64,000 bases of DNA from Lamellibrachia satsuma (Eukaryota > Annelida > Polychaeta > Sabellida > Siboglinidae): NCBI GenBank assembly GCA_033239005.1, contig BSQZ01000009.1:1435752-1499751 (forward strand). The letters are read 5' to 3'. The position numbers were made by a program, and so were the translations under genes. Below the pieces are notes generated by a model. It saw nothing but the letters and a program-made list of their open reading frames with translations, was not told the origin of the DNA and did not search any database. Every line of letters starts with the position of its first letter. Position 1 is the stretch's first letter. Below, one piece after another: positions 1 through 11,131 of this stretch.

Positions 1-254
1 GTTCAGAATAGACATCACAGATCCTTCCCACATCGCAGGATGGGATTACTTATCTTGCCTTTCATGAGCCTGAAATATAATTTGTCAGGGTTAGTTGATA
101 GCACTAATTCCATAATTACCATAATAGTTGCAAAACAGTGAACATTACATACTGTCAGTAGTTAATTATTGTTATTTCAATGATTACATTGCACCAAACA
201 ACAAGGTGTTGTGGTGTGCTACAGAGAGGGGTGATTACAAGTACGAATATTAAT
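1..254. repeat. Left copy of a 254-bp duplicated block
   Basis: These bases are nearly identical to 2817-3070, in the same orientation, with only a few substitutions. The homology is cut by the window edge on the left and stops at 254. The most economical reading is the end of a roughly 2.8-kb direct duplication whose left unit starts outside the window. Bases 255-322 then hold a small inverted AATTCC/GGAATT cluster. From there to about 1100 I see only AT-rich non-coding sequence, with a TA tract near 494-528. Confidence 0.85.
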
Positions 255-493
255 TCAAGTCAATTCCAATTCCGGAACTGGAATTGAGGGTCAGTTCCAA
301 TTCCGGAATGGAATTGACCACATGCCTCAAGTATATTCATGACAATATCTTGTCTCTGTGTACTACAGCAACAGTCATGAACAGTATAATTGAATTGAAA
401 CAAGCTTATGTCTGTGGGGCTTTTGTCCATGCACCATACTATCTAGCAGATGCTTTCAGTATAATACCTAATAATTATATATATACATATATA

Positions 494-528
494 CACATAT
501 AGATATATATATATATATATATATATAT
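494..528. repeat. (TA)n microsatellite
   Basis: Alternating TA run. The long Tyr-Ile reading frames across it on both strands are artefacts of the dinucleotide repeat. Confidence 0.85.
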
Positions 529-1116
529 ATCATATATACGTGAGGGCATGAGGGCAGGTATGTGTGTGTGCGTGCAGCATTTATAAGATAAAGATGTCAC
601 AAACATAGATCTGCATTTGGTCCAATAACAATATTCATGCATTATGTTATCTAAATCGAGTGTCAGATATAAAATAAGGAACCCCATAGAAAGTGAACCT
701 ATGGGTCCATATTTTGTTATGGAATTTGGACCCCTTATAGAATTTTGACCTCCCTGGCCCATTGAAAACAGTGCAATGTTGATTAGATAATATAATGCAC
801 ATTTGAGCTAAGATGCTACAATTTTGGTTACATGCGTTTGGTTATGTTACCAGTAGCATTCATCAAACTGACCAAACAGATTCATTAAAAACATTAAGAG
901 ATCAGTGAAAGACCCACTGGTTGAATTAACATGGCTCCATAGGGAAAATGCTTTTCCCTGTGGTTGATTACTTTATACATTCTATATGACACTGGCACTC
1001 TTATATTCTAAAAATAATATATACAAGAGAAAGTTTCTCACATTGTGATTCACTTTTATTATGCAAAAGATGAATTTTGTAAAATTTTCAAGTCACCGTA
1101 TGTGTAATCTTTTCAG

Positions 1117-1428
1117 ATGAAGGATTCACCATTGGTTCGTACAAGTACAGATATTATTTTTGAAGCATCCAGCACTACGGGTGATGCCGTCAATCTTTAC
1201 ATTACGGATGTCACCTTTAGTGCCATCACTGCTACTACTGCTGTGGCACCACATACAACTGATGCTGAAATGCAAATCGATCCGGTAATGATATTTCAAG
1301 TGCGACACTTCGCGAATACTGCTGTAGTCACGGATGACATTATTGCACCAATGAACTACTCCTATGTGAAGCTTCCATCAGATTCAGTGAGAACAAAGAC
1401 ATTGGTGCAGATGATGCACACTATGTGA
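1117..1428 (+). CDS. Possible terminal exon of an unidentified gene
   Basis: About 103 codons are open and end in TGA. They are preceded directly by a convincing acceptor (pyrimidine-rich, TTTTCAG at about 1110-1116), so this may be an internal or last exon rather than a true start at its ATG. Composition is Thr/Ala/Val-rich with alternating hydrophobic residues, as in an extracellular beta-rich domain. I do not recognise the family. Near the end the frame beginning around 1388 reads SENKDIGADDAHYVITAT and stop, which looks more protein-like than the tail of the main frame. A further open stretch rich in Ser, Glu and Lys runs from 1421 to about 1580 in a third frame. A small indel or an unseen splice may separate them. 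It could also be a mobile-element fragment. Confidence 0.35.
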   Translation: MKDSPLVRTSTDIIFEASSTTGDAVNLYITDVTFSAITATTAVAPHTTDAEMQIDPVMIFQVRHFANTAVVTDDIIAPMNYSYVKLPSDSVRTKTLVQMMHTM

Positions 1429-1677
1429 TAACAGCGACATAACCGAGGGTGACTCAAGCAGCTCCAACACCTATGAGAAAGAGAAGAAGTTTGTCATTCG
1501 TGAGAAAAACTTATGTCACTTTTCTGCACCTGCCACACACCAAACAGCCATAAACTGTGACACAGGTTGTACTCATGTCTGATCTATCAGCCAAGGTCTT
1601 TCGGATACTGGGGTGTCTGTCAGAGGAAAGGGTGCTGATTTCTACCCCTGGATAAGTGAAAGGTGAACTGAATATGT

Positions 1678-2150
1678 TAGGTGTATGTGTACTATCAGTC
1701 AGAATAAGTAGTGTATTGGTGTATATTTAGTGCCAGTAGTTTATTGGAACAGATGGTTGGTGTGCAAGTACTATCAGCCAGAACAAGTAGTGTATTGGTA
1801 CATATGATTGGTGTACATTTACTGTCAGTACAAGTAGTGTAGTTGGTAGAGAATGAGACGCTTGGTTTACATTTGCTGTCGGTAGGAACAAGTAGTAGAT
1901 TCAGTCAGAACAAGTAGTATATTGGATACACATGATTGGTGTACATTTACTGTCAGAAGACGTAGTGAAATGGTGCAAATTCCAGAATGAGATCATTGGT
2001 GTGCATTTACTGTTGGTAGGAACAAGTAGTGTATTGGTATGCATGATTGGTGTACGTTTACTGTCAGTCAGAACAAGTAATATTGTTACACATGACTGGT
2101 GTACATTTACTGTCCAATCAAAACAAGTAGTCTATTGCCATTGGTACAGA
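1678..2150. repeat. Degenerate minisatellite, unit about 55-60 bp
   Basis: The phrase TTGGTGTACATTTACTGTCAG followed by AGAACAAGTAGTGTATTGG recurs about eight times with substitutions and indels. The copies are old and divergent, unlike the homogeneous arrays in the SHOC2 introns. Confidence 0.75.
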
Positions 2151-2161
2151 TGATGATGGTG

Positions 2162-2471
2162 AAACAGTTAAATGCCTTGGCTTTATAAAGATTAATTATT
2201 TCCTAAGCTAAACTACCAGTATATTTGATATGTTGTGGCATAATAATGATGTGTGTAACTGTGATATCCATGTTCCAGGTTGTATTTCCCTGTGGTAGAA
2301 GTCACTGTTTTTAGTCAAACAGTTAAATGCCTTGGCTTTATAAAGATTGATTATTTCCTAAGCTAAACTACCAGTATATTTGATATGTTGTGGCATAATA
2401 ATGATGTGTGTAACTGTGATATCCATGTTCCAGGTTGTATTTCCCTGTGGTAGAAGTCACTGTTTTTAGTC
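2162..2471. repeat. Two-copy tandem duplication, unit 155 bp
   Basis: Bases 2162-2316 and 2317-2471 are almost identical (GATTAATT versus GATTGATT is the difference I see). The near identity implies a recent event or an assembly duplication. Confidence 0.85.
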
Positions 2472-2816
2472 AATGGTTTCAGTCGTTCTAGTTAGCCTTA
2501 TTTCTTTGGTAATTGTTTTTCTATGTGAATAAACTGTTGGTATATTTTATGTTGGTCTCAATATAAATGAAATTGTGTGTAGTGACATGCAAGATGCTGC
2601 AGGTAACATTTTTGTTGACAGAAGTGGGATATGGATAAGGAGGCATTCACATCATTCAGTTATTAATATTTTAGTGGGAATTTTTGTAGTTTTCCAGGTT
2701 GTTTTTCGACCTGCTGCATACTGTGGGTGCCTCACAATTTGTCTATATCAGACTATCAGTACACTCACCTGTGTCAGGTCAATCTCCATAGCTAAACTTT
2801 CCATCAATTCAATTCG

Positions 2817-3070
2817 GTTCAGAATAGACATCACAGATCCTTCCCACATTGCAGGATGGGATTACTTGTCTTGCCTTTCCTGAGCCTGAAATATAATTTG
2901 TCAGGGTTAGTTGATAGCACTAATTCCATAATTACCATAATAGTTGCAAAACAGTGAACATTACATACTGTCAGTAGTTAATTATTGTTATTTAAATGAT
3001 TACATTGCACCAAACAACAAGGTGTTGTGGTGTGCTACAGAGAGGGGTGATTACAAGTACGAATATTAAT
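2817..3070. repeat. Right copy of the 254-bp duplicated block
   Basis: Direct repeat of bases 1-254. Immediately downstream (3070-3160) is a two-unit array built on the 14-bp perfect palindrome GTAATCATGATTAC and its variant GTAGTCATGATTAC. Confidence 0.85.
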
Positions 3071-3420
3071 GTAATCATGATTACAGTTATTATTGCAATC
3101 ACAATTACTAATGTAGTCATGATTACAATCATTATTACAATCACAATTACGGTAACATTTAAGAATATATATATATTCACATAATGAATTAAATAAACCC
3201 TCATGTTATTATTGTCATCAATGTTATTCAACACAAAATCAAACACAATATTAAAATACAGTCACGGTACACTTCATTAGATTAGATACAAAATAAAGAG
3301 AAGAGCCTGCTTGCATTGCCATTGTGGTTCGGACCTAACCCGAGGGGTAGGTAAAAGAAATATGCAGAAAAAATATGATTATTAAAATGGCAATGATTCG
3401 ATAACAATTGAATTACTGAC

Positions 3421-3571
3421 CTGCTAGCTATAGGCCGAATCAATGAGTCGGCACGCAAATCATGCAATGACAGCAGACCAACATCTAGCACCGCTCTGTT
3501 TGTGCATATCAGTACAAAATCATCGTCTTCGCCTTCGTACGGTGATGGAAGCACCAACGCGGTCGGGCACA
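3421..3571 (-). CDS. Possible exon of unknown gene, minus strand
   Basis: On the minus strand about 50 codons are open, with ordinary composition (an acidic EGEDDD patch then a hydrophobic stretch), and they run into a good donor (AG|GTCAGT) at 3421/3420. A CAG acceptor-like trinucleotide lies upstream, at about 3580. There is no in-frame ATG before an upstream stop, so it would have to be an internal exon. I do not recognise it and found no partner exon. The rest of 3200-4500 shows short open frames on both strands and nothing I can assign. Confidence 0.2.
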
Positions 3572-4529
3572 CGGTGCTGCATAGCTATAGCCTAGCCCTA
3601 GGAATGGTAGCTTCCTCGGCGCAGCATGATGACTCAACGTAAACGTGCGCAGACATCGGGACGTAATTTCCACAGGTTCACCACATCACATTACCTAGTC
3701 AGGAATCGTTGACAGTCAAAGCGCTGTTGTAATTTTTCCTGAATCCAACGTCAACAAAGGCGAAGCCGACCTGGAGTCTGGAGCGTGACTAGGCAAAGTC
3801 AATCGCCCTACAATGTTTTTCTATCTGGCTTTTGCTAATATAGAGACGAAGAGCGGGGCGAATTTTTTTGCCTAGAGCGTGACTCGCACACTCGGTGACA
3901 CTTTACGACTGTCAACCGTTGTTTCCGTGTGGCCTGTCGAACTAGACTCTTCGTCTGTGGTTTCCATTTCTCCAAAGATAGACAACTATTACGGAAGTTC
4001 AGTAAACCACTAATCGCTAGTAGCAGATCTGGTAAAACTGTCACAAGCGATACATCCATCTTGTCAACAAGTAAAAAATAGTTCCGGTATTCCGTTATCG
4101 CATATTCTCGTTGGTTAGCGTCTCATGTGTTCGAGAAGTGTGGCGTTTTCCACGATTTTTTGCGTGTTTTGTTGTAATTTCTTTAACTTTTTTTATTTGG
4201 AACGAACAAAAACGCTATTTTGTTGACGTGTGTAAACACTTGTATATATATAACAGAGACCCATATCTTTTTTTTCGCTCCAGAATGCCTATTTACGAAA
4301 TAAATCGCAAAAAATCGAAAATTTACATTGATTAGATATACGCGACTCAAACCACTCGTTTCGACAACAAGATGGCAATACGCAGTGATGTATTTTGTCG
4401 ATTTTTGTCTCGAACAAAATCAGTTTTTCAGTTTATCTCACAAATTAACAGGTATCTGTCACCATTAATGCATAGTTAGATAATATATATTTAAATATAC
4501 GGCATAACACAAAATTGCTTCAGTTCCCC

Positions 4530-4796
4530 TTTAAGAGGAGATGGGGATGGCTTGACCACACCTTGAGAAAGCCAAGCACAAACATAACCAGACAGGTCCT
4601 GACATGGAACCCCCAAGGCAAGAGAAAGAGGGGGAGACCAAAAAAAGACCTGGCGGCGTGACCTCGAGGCAGACATCAAGCAAACAGGGAATGGCTGGCA
4701 ACAACTGGAGAGGATTGCCCAAGACAGGAGGCGCTGGTGAAATGTTGTGGATGGCCTATGCTCCAGGACGAGTTAAGGGCCTAAGTAAGTAAGTAA
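4530..4796 (+). mobile_element. LINE 3'-end fragment with AAGT tail
   Basis: Read on + with frame changes, this gives the conserved C-terminal block of a non-LTR retrotransposon polyprotein: RRWGWLDHTLRK, then GKRKRGRPKK, then a Trp-rich tail. It ends in TAAGTAAGTAAGTAA, the simple-repeat tail of this LINE family. The element is severely 5'-truncated and carries stops and frameshifts. Confidence 0.75.
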
Positions 4797-5282
4797 TAAG
4801 TTTGATAATAATTAAATTGTTAGACAGCATATTTAACAAACTTGTCGTTGCTGCTTTTGTCACATTCAAGACCTTTGTCGTATTCGCCGGTATATGCCTT
4901 TTGTTATTGCCCAAACTATTGCAACTGCTCTTGTTGCCAGTAGACTTGACTATTGCAATTCCCTTTATCCTAAAATTGCTCTCAAAGGGAATAACAACAA
5001 GGCACTAGCTAAATTGTTTTTTCTGTGTGTACACAGTTTGATATTTTATGTTACTAAACACCAAAATAAAAACAAATAGGTTTACTTTAGTCAGTGATTT
5101 TCAGGCAGTGCTTCAGTGTAGTTTCATTCGCGTTACTATGGCAAGTGATGGCGATGTCAATTTTCCAGAATAAAAAGTATAATGTGACGATTTCGAACCG
5201 CTAGCGGCAAGTGATGCCGCAGAATCATCTTCGAATTTGGCTATTTCGGAGCAGTTTAGCGACGCCAGTAGACTTTGACTTG

Positions 5283-5396
5283 GAACTTATTTACTTTCTG
5301 ACCGAAAAATAAAAACGACCACATAGAGCTGCCAAACTTCTCCTCATATATCTATCATACGCATACACATGTGACGTGGTCAAACATCACTCTTAC
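5283..5396. repeat. Inverted-repeat arm (partner at 8221-8333)
   Basis: About 112 bp match the reverse complement of 8221-8333, including AAAACGACCAC and TGACGTGGTCAAACAT. The two arms enclose the LINE cluster. A degenerate third relative lies at about 9467-9543. Just upstream (5138-5280) an ATG is followed by a broken acidic reading frame that could be a transposase N-terminus. These could be terminal repeats of a DNA transposon or opposed copies of a short repeat. Confidence 0.65.
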
Positions 5397-5411
5397 TTAC
5401 TTACTTACTTG

Positions 5412-5442
<31 letters not shown>

Positions 5443-5449
5443 TACTTAT
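5391..5449. repeat. (CTTA)n microsatellite, LINE tail
   Basis: Thirteen or more CTTA units. On the minus strand this is (TAAG)n and sits exactly where the 3' tail of the minus-strand LINE should be. Confidence 0.85.
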
Positions 5450-6794
5450 GTCATCCACTTAATGTGGTAACATTATGATTTCCTTCCAGTGGTTTCTGCT
5501 CTTCATTCCAGTTAGTAAATTTGTCCCGTTGAGGTTCGTGTCTTTCTCTAGGATGTTTTGTAGAGTTGTTGTTGGTCGACCTCTTCTCCGAGGGCCATCG
5601 GGCCTCCAGAGCAGGACTTTGTTGGCTGCTTCGTCATAACGCATCGCATGATCTGCCAGACGAAGACGCCGTTGTCTCACGATGGTGGTGGTGATCCGTG
5701 GCAGGGAGATGTACAGTTCTTGGTTGATCATGTGATGGCGCCATGACACGTTTTGAATTTTCTGCAGCATTCGTGTGTAGGTGCCATCCAGTGCATTTTC
5801 TATTGTTTGTGTTAGCATGAATCGCATCCATATATCAAGATCGGTTTAACCGTCATCCTGAAAATGTTCAGTTTGGTGAGTTTGCAGATGGGTGCTCTCC
5901 AAACTTTGTCAAGGGCGTGAACTGCCGCCCATGCCTGGGCTTTTCTATACTGGATGTAATGTTGTGGGTTTGTGTAGGATCCGATATATTTAAAATCCTC
6001 TTCTTTTTAAATTTGACACTCATCTGAAGAGTATACACTATCATTAGGCAGGTTGGTGTGCATGTATTTTGTTTTGCTTGGATGGAGAAACAGTCCGGTA
6101 GATTTGGAAGCACTTTCCACTTATATGAAGTAAAAATTCTGCTTCTTGTATCGTGTCAGAGAACAGAGCGATGTCATCTGCATAATCCAGGTCAGAGAGA
6201 TGGGAGGCTGGATGTCTGGTGCTTCGGCGTCTGGATAGGGTTAGTCGTTCTCTGTCATCGATCGGAGTTCTTATGGTCCAAAACTATGATGAATAGGTAT
6301 GGGGCGAGAGGGTCTCCTTGGAGAACTCTTGTGTTAATGTTGAAATTTGTAATTTCCCCTTCGGGAGTCAATACAACTACATAACTGTTTACATACATTA
6401 TCTCTATGGCTTTGGCGATCTTCTCTGGGATGCCATACGCATGAAGAATCTGGAACAATTTGTTTCTATCTACAGAGTCAAAGGCTTTCTTGAGGTCGAT
6501 GGAATTACTGGCAGCTTCTTTCTGTTGGTTTCTCATTTCCTCGATGATGCGTCTAAGAGCAAGAATCTGCGAAGATGTAGATCGCAGGGGTCTAAATCCG
6601 TTCTGGTATTGGCGTAACTTCTTTTTTAGCTCAGGGTGAATTATGTTAAGCAGGAGTCGATTGTAAACATATGCAGCAGTCTGTGTTAGACTTATTTCAC
6701 GATAGTTTTCAGGAAGAGTCAGGTCTCCTTTCTTAAGAGCCCCAATTCCGGTGGTCTATTCCCTAAGTATGTTTCATTGCAGAACTTCAATAAA
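5391..6794 (-). mobile_element. LINE reverse-transcriptase and 3' region, minus strand, degenerate
   Basis: Read from 6794 down, the sequence gives the RT fingers block (LPENYREISLTQTAA, YNRLLL), the QYQNGFRP motif, then IDLKKAFDSVDRNKLF (RT motif A), VLQGDPLAPYLF (motif B region) and a C-terminal RRLRLADHAMR/RRGRP block ending before the AAGT tail. Several frameshifts and stops break it, and I do not see an intact catalytic YADD block. It belongs to the same tail family as the + strand fragments around it. Confidence 0.8.
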
Positions 6795-7343
6795 TCTTTC
6801 CTTAACTTGGGTGGAGGAGTTCACGTACCTGGGATCCAAGATGACTGCTGATGGAAGTTCTGAAAGAGGAATACGCGCAAGGCTGTAAAAAAGCTGGCCA
6901 AGCATTTGCTACACTCAGAAACATCTGGAAATCTGGGAACAAAATTTCAGAAACCGAGAATACTCTTTTTTAGGAGCAATGTGCTCTTTATCCTCCTTTA
7001 TGGATCAGAATCCTGGAAAATGACAAAGGCTATCAACCACAGACTTGAATTCTTTCAGAACAGATGCCTTCGCACAATACTCAAGATATTCTGGCCTAAC
7101 ACCATCTTCAATGCAGAACTCCACAGAAGAACATCAACCCAGCCCATCACATTGGAGATAAAGCGACGCAGATGGCAGTGGACTGGCCACGTTTTGATAA
7201 TGCTGCAGACAGCAATAGCAATAGCAATAATGAAAGAACATAACCTGACCTTGGGGAAGCTCGAGAAAACATCAAGAGATAGACTACAGTGGCGTGCTCT
7301 GGTGTCGGTCTTATGTGCACTTCCACACGAAGAGGATTAAGTA
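6795..7343 (+). mobile_element. LINE 3'-end fragment, plus strand
   Basis: The fragment starts with VEEFTYLGSKMTADG, continues with SNVLFILLYGSESWKMTK, RCLRTILKIFWPNTIF and RRRWQWTGHVL, and ends in a Trp-Arg-rich tail with TAAGTAAGTAA. This is the post-RT domain of the same kind of LINE, in the opposite orientation to its neighbours. It looks inserted into, or fused with, the minus-strand LINE, whose endonuclease part resumes at 7345. Two stops interrupt the first third. Confidence 0.8.
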
Positions 7344-7344
7344 A

Positions 7345-8110
7345 GTAACTGTCCTAGACCCAAAAAACAGCCTGCTCCTGACCAAGTACATCTTCTTCAA
7401 TACCCCAAACAGCCTGTCCCGGTAGGATGATTCCATATTGGCACCTTGTAGGTCGTCTTTTATAGCCAGGTTTTGCCATCTGAAAACAACATCATATTTG
7501 TCATTGATTTAATGCGATAATTTATGTCAGAAAGTTGATCACCTAAATGATCCATGCTATCTGCCATCTTATCACAGTTTGAAAGTGTCATTTTACCTTG
7601 CTGTCACTAAAATCTCCTCATTGCTGCTTTAGCTATCCACTTCTACTGCACAAGGTCAGTGATCATATTAAGTTTCAATCTGTGGGAGGCTGACTACATC
7701 CTGTTTTCGGAATACCCTAGAAAGTGGGGGTGGGCCTTTTGTGCACATTGCATGGGCGTCTTAGGCAATTTTCCCCATACATGCTACATTTATTCATTCC
7801 TATGCCAAACACTAGTCTTGAAAGCTACTCGAGGTGGTAGGATGGCCGAGCCTGCTTTGTTGCATATGTCAATATAGTCCTTATTCGAGTTGGTTTGGCT
7901 TCTTTCCAATGCCTCTCAGTCAGTTGAAATTTGGTTTTCAACGCGACAGACTACATCTTGATTCGTTGCGATTGCATCCCAGTAAAGTCTGGGCCTGGAT
8001 GGATTCTTCTTTGCTCTCACGCTGAGCTTTAATTTTGCACACACAATCCTGTGATCAGAGCCAATGGGGTCGGAAGAGGAGTGTGCTCTTACTTCCATAT
8101 GCATATACAA
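7345..8110 (-). mobile_element. LINE endonuclease-side remnant, minus strand
   Basis: From 8110 down the minus strand encodes SDPIGSDHRIVCAKL, the SDH motif near the end of an APE-type endonuclease, followed by the spacer between endonuclease and RT. Orientation and order match the RT remnant at 5391-6794, so both are probably one element split by the + strand fragment. It is heavily degraded. Confidence 0.7.
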
Positions 8111-8220
8111 ATTAACAAAAACGTGTCATCTCCTATGCTATGGATATGGCTATGCCTAGCTTCGCGGAACTAGGCGTAGAATATATAGCTAGCTTTTGTT
8201 TTTGTAATTTGTTACCGTTA

Positions 8221-8333
8221 TATGGAAGTAAGAGTAATGTTTGACCACGTGACATGTGTATATGTATGGTAAATATATGAGAAGCTTGGCGGCTCTAGGT
8301 GGTCGTTTTCATGGTTAGGTCATAAAGTAAACA
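8221..8333. repeat. Inverted-repeat arm (partner at 5283-5396)
   Basis: Reverse complement of the left arm with scattered substitutions. Beyond it, 8340-9050 holds AT-rich sequence in which I see no gene. Confidence 0.65.
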
Positions 8334-9066
8334 TCGCGATAGCAGGACGGGTGGTGGTGATTTCGGCCCTCGGAGAATTCGGCCCAACTGCCATGTTATT
8401 TCGGCAAGGTGATTTTGGTGACTGATGTGACACGCAAGATCTATTCATTTCTAGCTAGTAATTGATTAGCCTTCACTTTAAGGGTTTGTTATTCCTGTAC
8501 TTGTCATCAAAGGGATTCTAAGTTTAACCTGATACTGTTGAAGTACAATGCTTTGTCTGTTTCGTACAGTGAGTAGGTGTGAATGAAAGACCATGCTTCA
8601 CATTAAAAATTATTTGACGAAAAACACTGCATAGATCAAAGACCAAATGCATGTGGCTCCATTGTATTCACAATACAATAATCGCTTATCACTGTCATTG
8701 CTCTGTATTTGATTTAATAAATAATATGGGGAGAATTTCCCTGAAATCTTAAATATAGAAACAAGATATTATGATAATTGTAATTTTATTTATTTAAATT
8801 ATTCAACTGTATATAATATTATAGTTTTTGGTGTAATATATATGATTATCTCGGTGACAGCGTGTTAAAATGAAAAAGTATATATATTATATATTTAATA
8901 CACTGAATTTGCATTTGGATCATTATGTGTGTGTCAGTCTATCAGTTTTCAGGAAATTAAAAATAGATGTCTCAGAACTTACTTAGATTTCAACCAATGA
9001 ATAAGTGAGTATACTTAAGCACTTTTCCAAAAAGAACTACGCATTGTCCATGTTGATACTGACTAT

Positions 9067-9114
9067 CGCACGCACGCACACTATATGTATATAGTGTGTG
9101 CATGCGTGCGTGCG
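9067..9114. other. Near-perfect hairpin
   Basis: Left arm CGCACGCACGCACACTATAT pairs with ATATAGTGTGTGCATGCGTG across a 2-base loop, with a short bulge. It continues into a TA run. It is probably a microsatellite-derived palindrome rather than an RNA gene. Confidence 0.7.
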
Positions 9115-9544
9115 TATATATATATATCCAATAATCACTAAATAAAACCATGCTTGCAAATTTTTTGAAGATGTCGAATACCTGTGAAGCGAATGCAAAC
9201 AAAAGTAAACATAAAATAAATGAGCTGTTGCTGATATTAAATTTAAGATGTCTAATTTAACTACATATTTTTTCCAGAAAACGTTATAATAGTCGCCTAT
9301 GTGAAAAAAAATATTGTGGTTTAATCCTACCAGTTGCATCGTCAGTTATAGTGGCGCCGCCAAACGGAGTTCCTGACAACTTGACACATCCGGAAGGCTT
9401 GGCTTGTTTACTTTTTGTTAATTTTCATTGTTCATTACACAACATGTGTAATTTTTAGGGTACTTTGGCAGTTTAGCCCCGCACCCAAAATAACCACGAA
9501 AACGGTCAGTTATAACCGCCAAACTTCGCCCAATATATCTACCA

Positions 9545-9600
9545 CGTGTGTGTGTGCGCGCGCGCGCGCGCGCGCGCGTGCGTGTGTGATATATATCTAT
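9545..9600. repeat. (TG)n(CG)n(TG)n alternating purine-pyrimidine tract
   Basis: GT repeats pass into about 11 consecutive CG dinucleotides, then back to TG and a TA run. This composition is classically prone to Z-DNA. The surviving long CpG run is notable in an otherwise CpG-poor region. Confidence 0.85.
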
Positions 9601-9889
9601 ATATGGTAATGTATTGCGAAATGTTCACAAACGTTGTTTAGGACCATTGCTCCTTCAATAAGCTGAGTAGACGGTTGTGATCAGGTCGTACGTGTCTCCA
9701 ATAAATGGGTAATTTTTGCTCCTTTTTGTGCAATATTTGCACGATGACGTCTTTAAAGCAGTTTTTGTTATTCGAACCACCTATGTAAGACATACATTTA
9801 ATAGTTAGCTGTAATGGCATATATTTCGGAAATTACTAACAACAATATTAACATTTCTGGTCAAATCCCTGAATTTTCCTGATTATTTT

Positions 9890-10245
9890 ATGTTGGGGAA
9901 GTTTTTGTGAAACCGTACATCGCACTGCTTCATACAGGCAAATGCAGTACAAAATAATATGGATTTCGCAATGTTTTAAATTAAACTCGTTGGATAATAA
10001 GTTGTGGGTGGTCCCAAAACCGATTTGGGGAAGTTTTTATGCAGCCGTACGTCGCACATTTGCAGATACGTCGTGAGACGAGTTCAATACATTAGTGAGA
10101 ACTATTAATATGCCATCAATAACATACGTGAAGCTAAATATGTGTCAATGGTCTAATATGTAGACATTTTCCTACGTTTTATGACACTTTACGGGCCTTG
10201 TAACCGTACGTCGTCCGACACCACCTGAAACCGTACATCGGCAAG
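9890..10245. repeat. Dispersed CCGTACRTCG motif cluster
   Basis: CCGTACATCG or CCGTACGTCG occurs at 9913, 10045, 10204 and 10231. The first two lie in a longer direct repeat beginning TTGGGGAAGTTTTT, about 131 bp apart. No coding potential is seen between 9820 and 10460. A TATATAAG box-like sequence at about 10395 is unassigned. Confidence 0.55.
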
Positions 10246-10689
10246 AACTGCTTCGTGGCATTTTACCAGGAGCTACTTCCTAGTGATCTTAGTGGGAATT
10301 AAAGTGACACCTCTTACATCATGTGGCTGGCTGGTAGGCGTTGCGGCTCTCTCGCACATTCTGTAAGAGCCTAGGAGTAGCCTCTGCAAATAACTATATA
10401 AGAAACGCCAAGCCAACGATAGGGGGCAGTAAGAAGCGACGCAGACGAAGGTGCGACCTGTGATGTATGTATGTATTATACAGATTCCCCAATGTCACAA
10501 TACAGGAACCGCAAAATGTGTGTCCTTATAGCCAAATTTCCAGCACTGTTTGGCCTTTAATCAGACCTTCCAACATAAAAAAAGCAGAAGATCTTCCTCT
10601 TCCTAAAAAAAAACACAGAAGACTTTTGCTCGAAACACACCAAATTTTATAACAGTGCAAAAAAACAACAAATACGATACACAGCATAA

Positions 10690-10724
10690 CACAGTGTTAC
10701 TGAGTGTAACACTCAGTGTTCTGC
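10690..10724. other. Hairpin overlapping the hAT stop codon
   Basis: CAGTGTTACTGAG pairs with the following CTCAGTGTTCTG region through GTGTAACAC. The stem overlaps the transposase stop at 10713-10715, on the minus strand. Confidence 0.5.
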
Positions 10725-11131
10725 ATTATAAATAACAGTAGCGTGTTTTGCACTGGTGATGATGTCCCTCGTAGCTCTGAACATGTGGCACTCGCAATCA
10801 AAGTTAATTTTGCAATGGAGCAGGCTGCAGAGAGTTTCTGCACCAAGCGATGCCCGGAACTTTGTGTCATTTTTTGTGCACAAACTGAACAGCCGTTCGA
10901 CGGGAGCCTGGTCGTAGGGCAGAATCATCAGTGTTGTCACGAGCGTGGCAAGGCGTCCAAACCTGAGCTGGCCACCGCAGTCTTTCAGTTTCATGACCTG
11001 GCCCCACCACTTGTCCACTTCAACGAACTCTGGCAGATCTGGGGCAACCTGGAAATCATGCCACTCTTGGATGATGGTATCCAAGTCTTCGTCGGACGTC
11101 CCGGGAACAAACTTCTCAACCAGAGACAGCA
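10713..11131 (-). CDS. hAT-like gene, last exon (dimerisation domain)
   Basis: The acceptor at 11132 (TTTGCAG) opens in phase with the preceding exon. It encodes about 139 residues: a spacer with DEDLDTIIQEWHDF, the KWWGQVMKLKD block, then LPYDQAPVERLFSLC and KTDTKFRASL-type dimerisation sequence, and stops at TGA. Confidence 0.75.

Noticed and set aside
3835..4059. Minus-strand 74-codon frame and an overlapping shorter frame starting METTDEESS
   Set aside because: No splice partner, no recognisable domain, and competing frames of similar quality.
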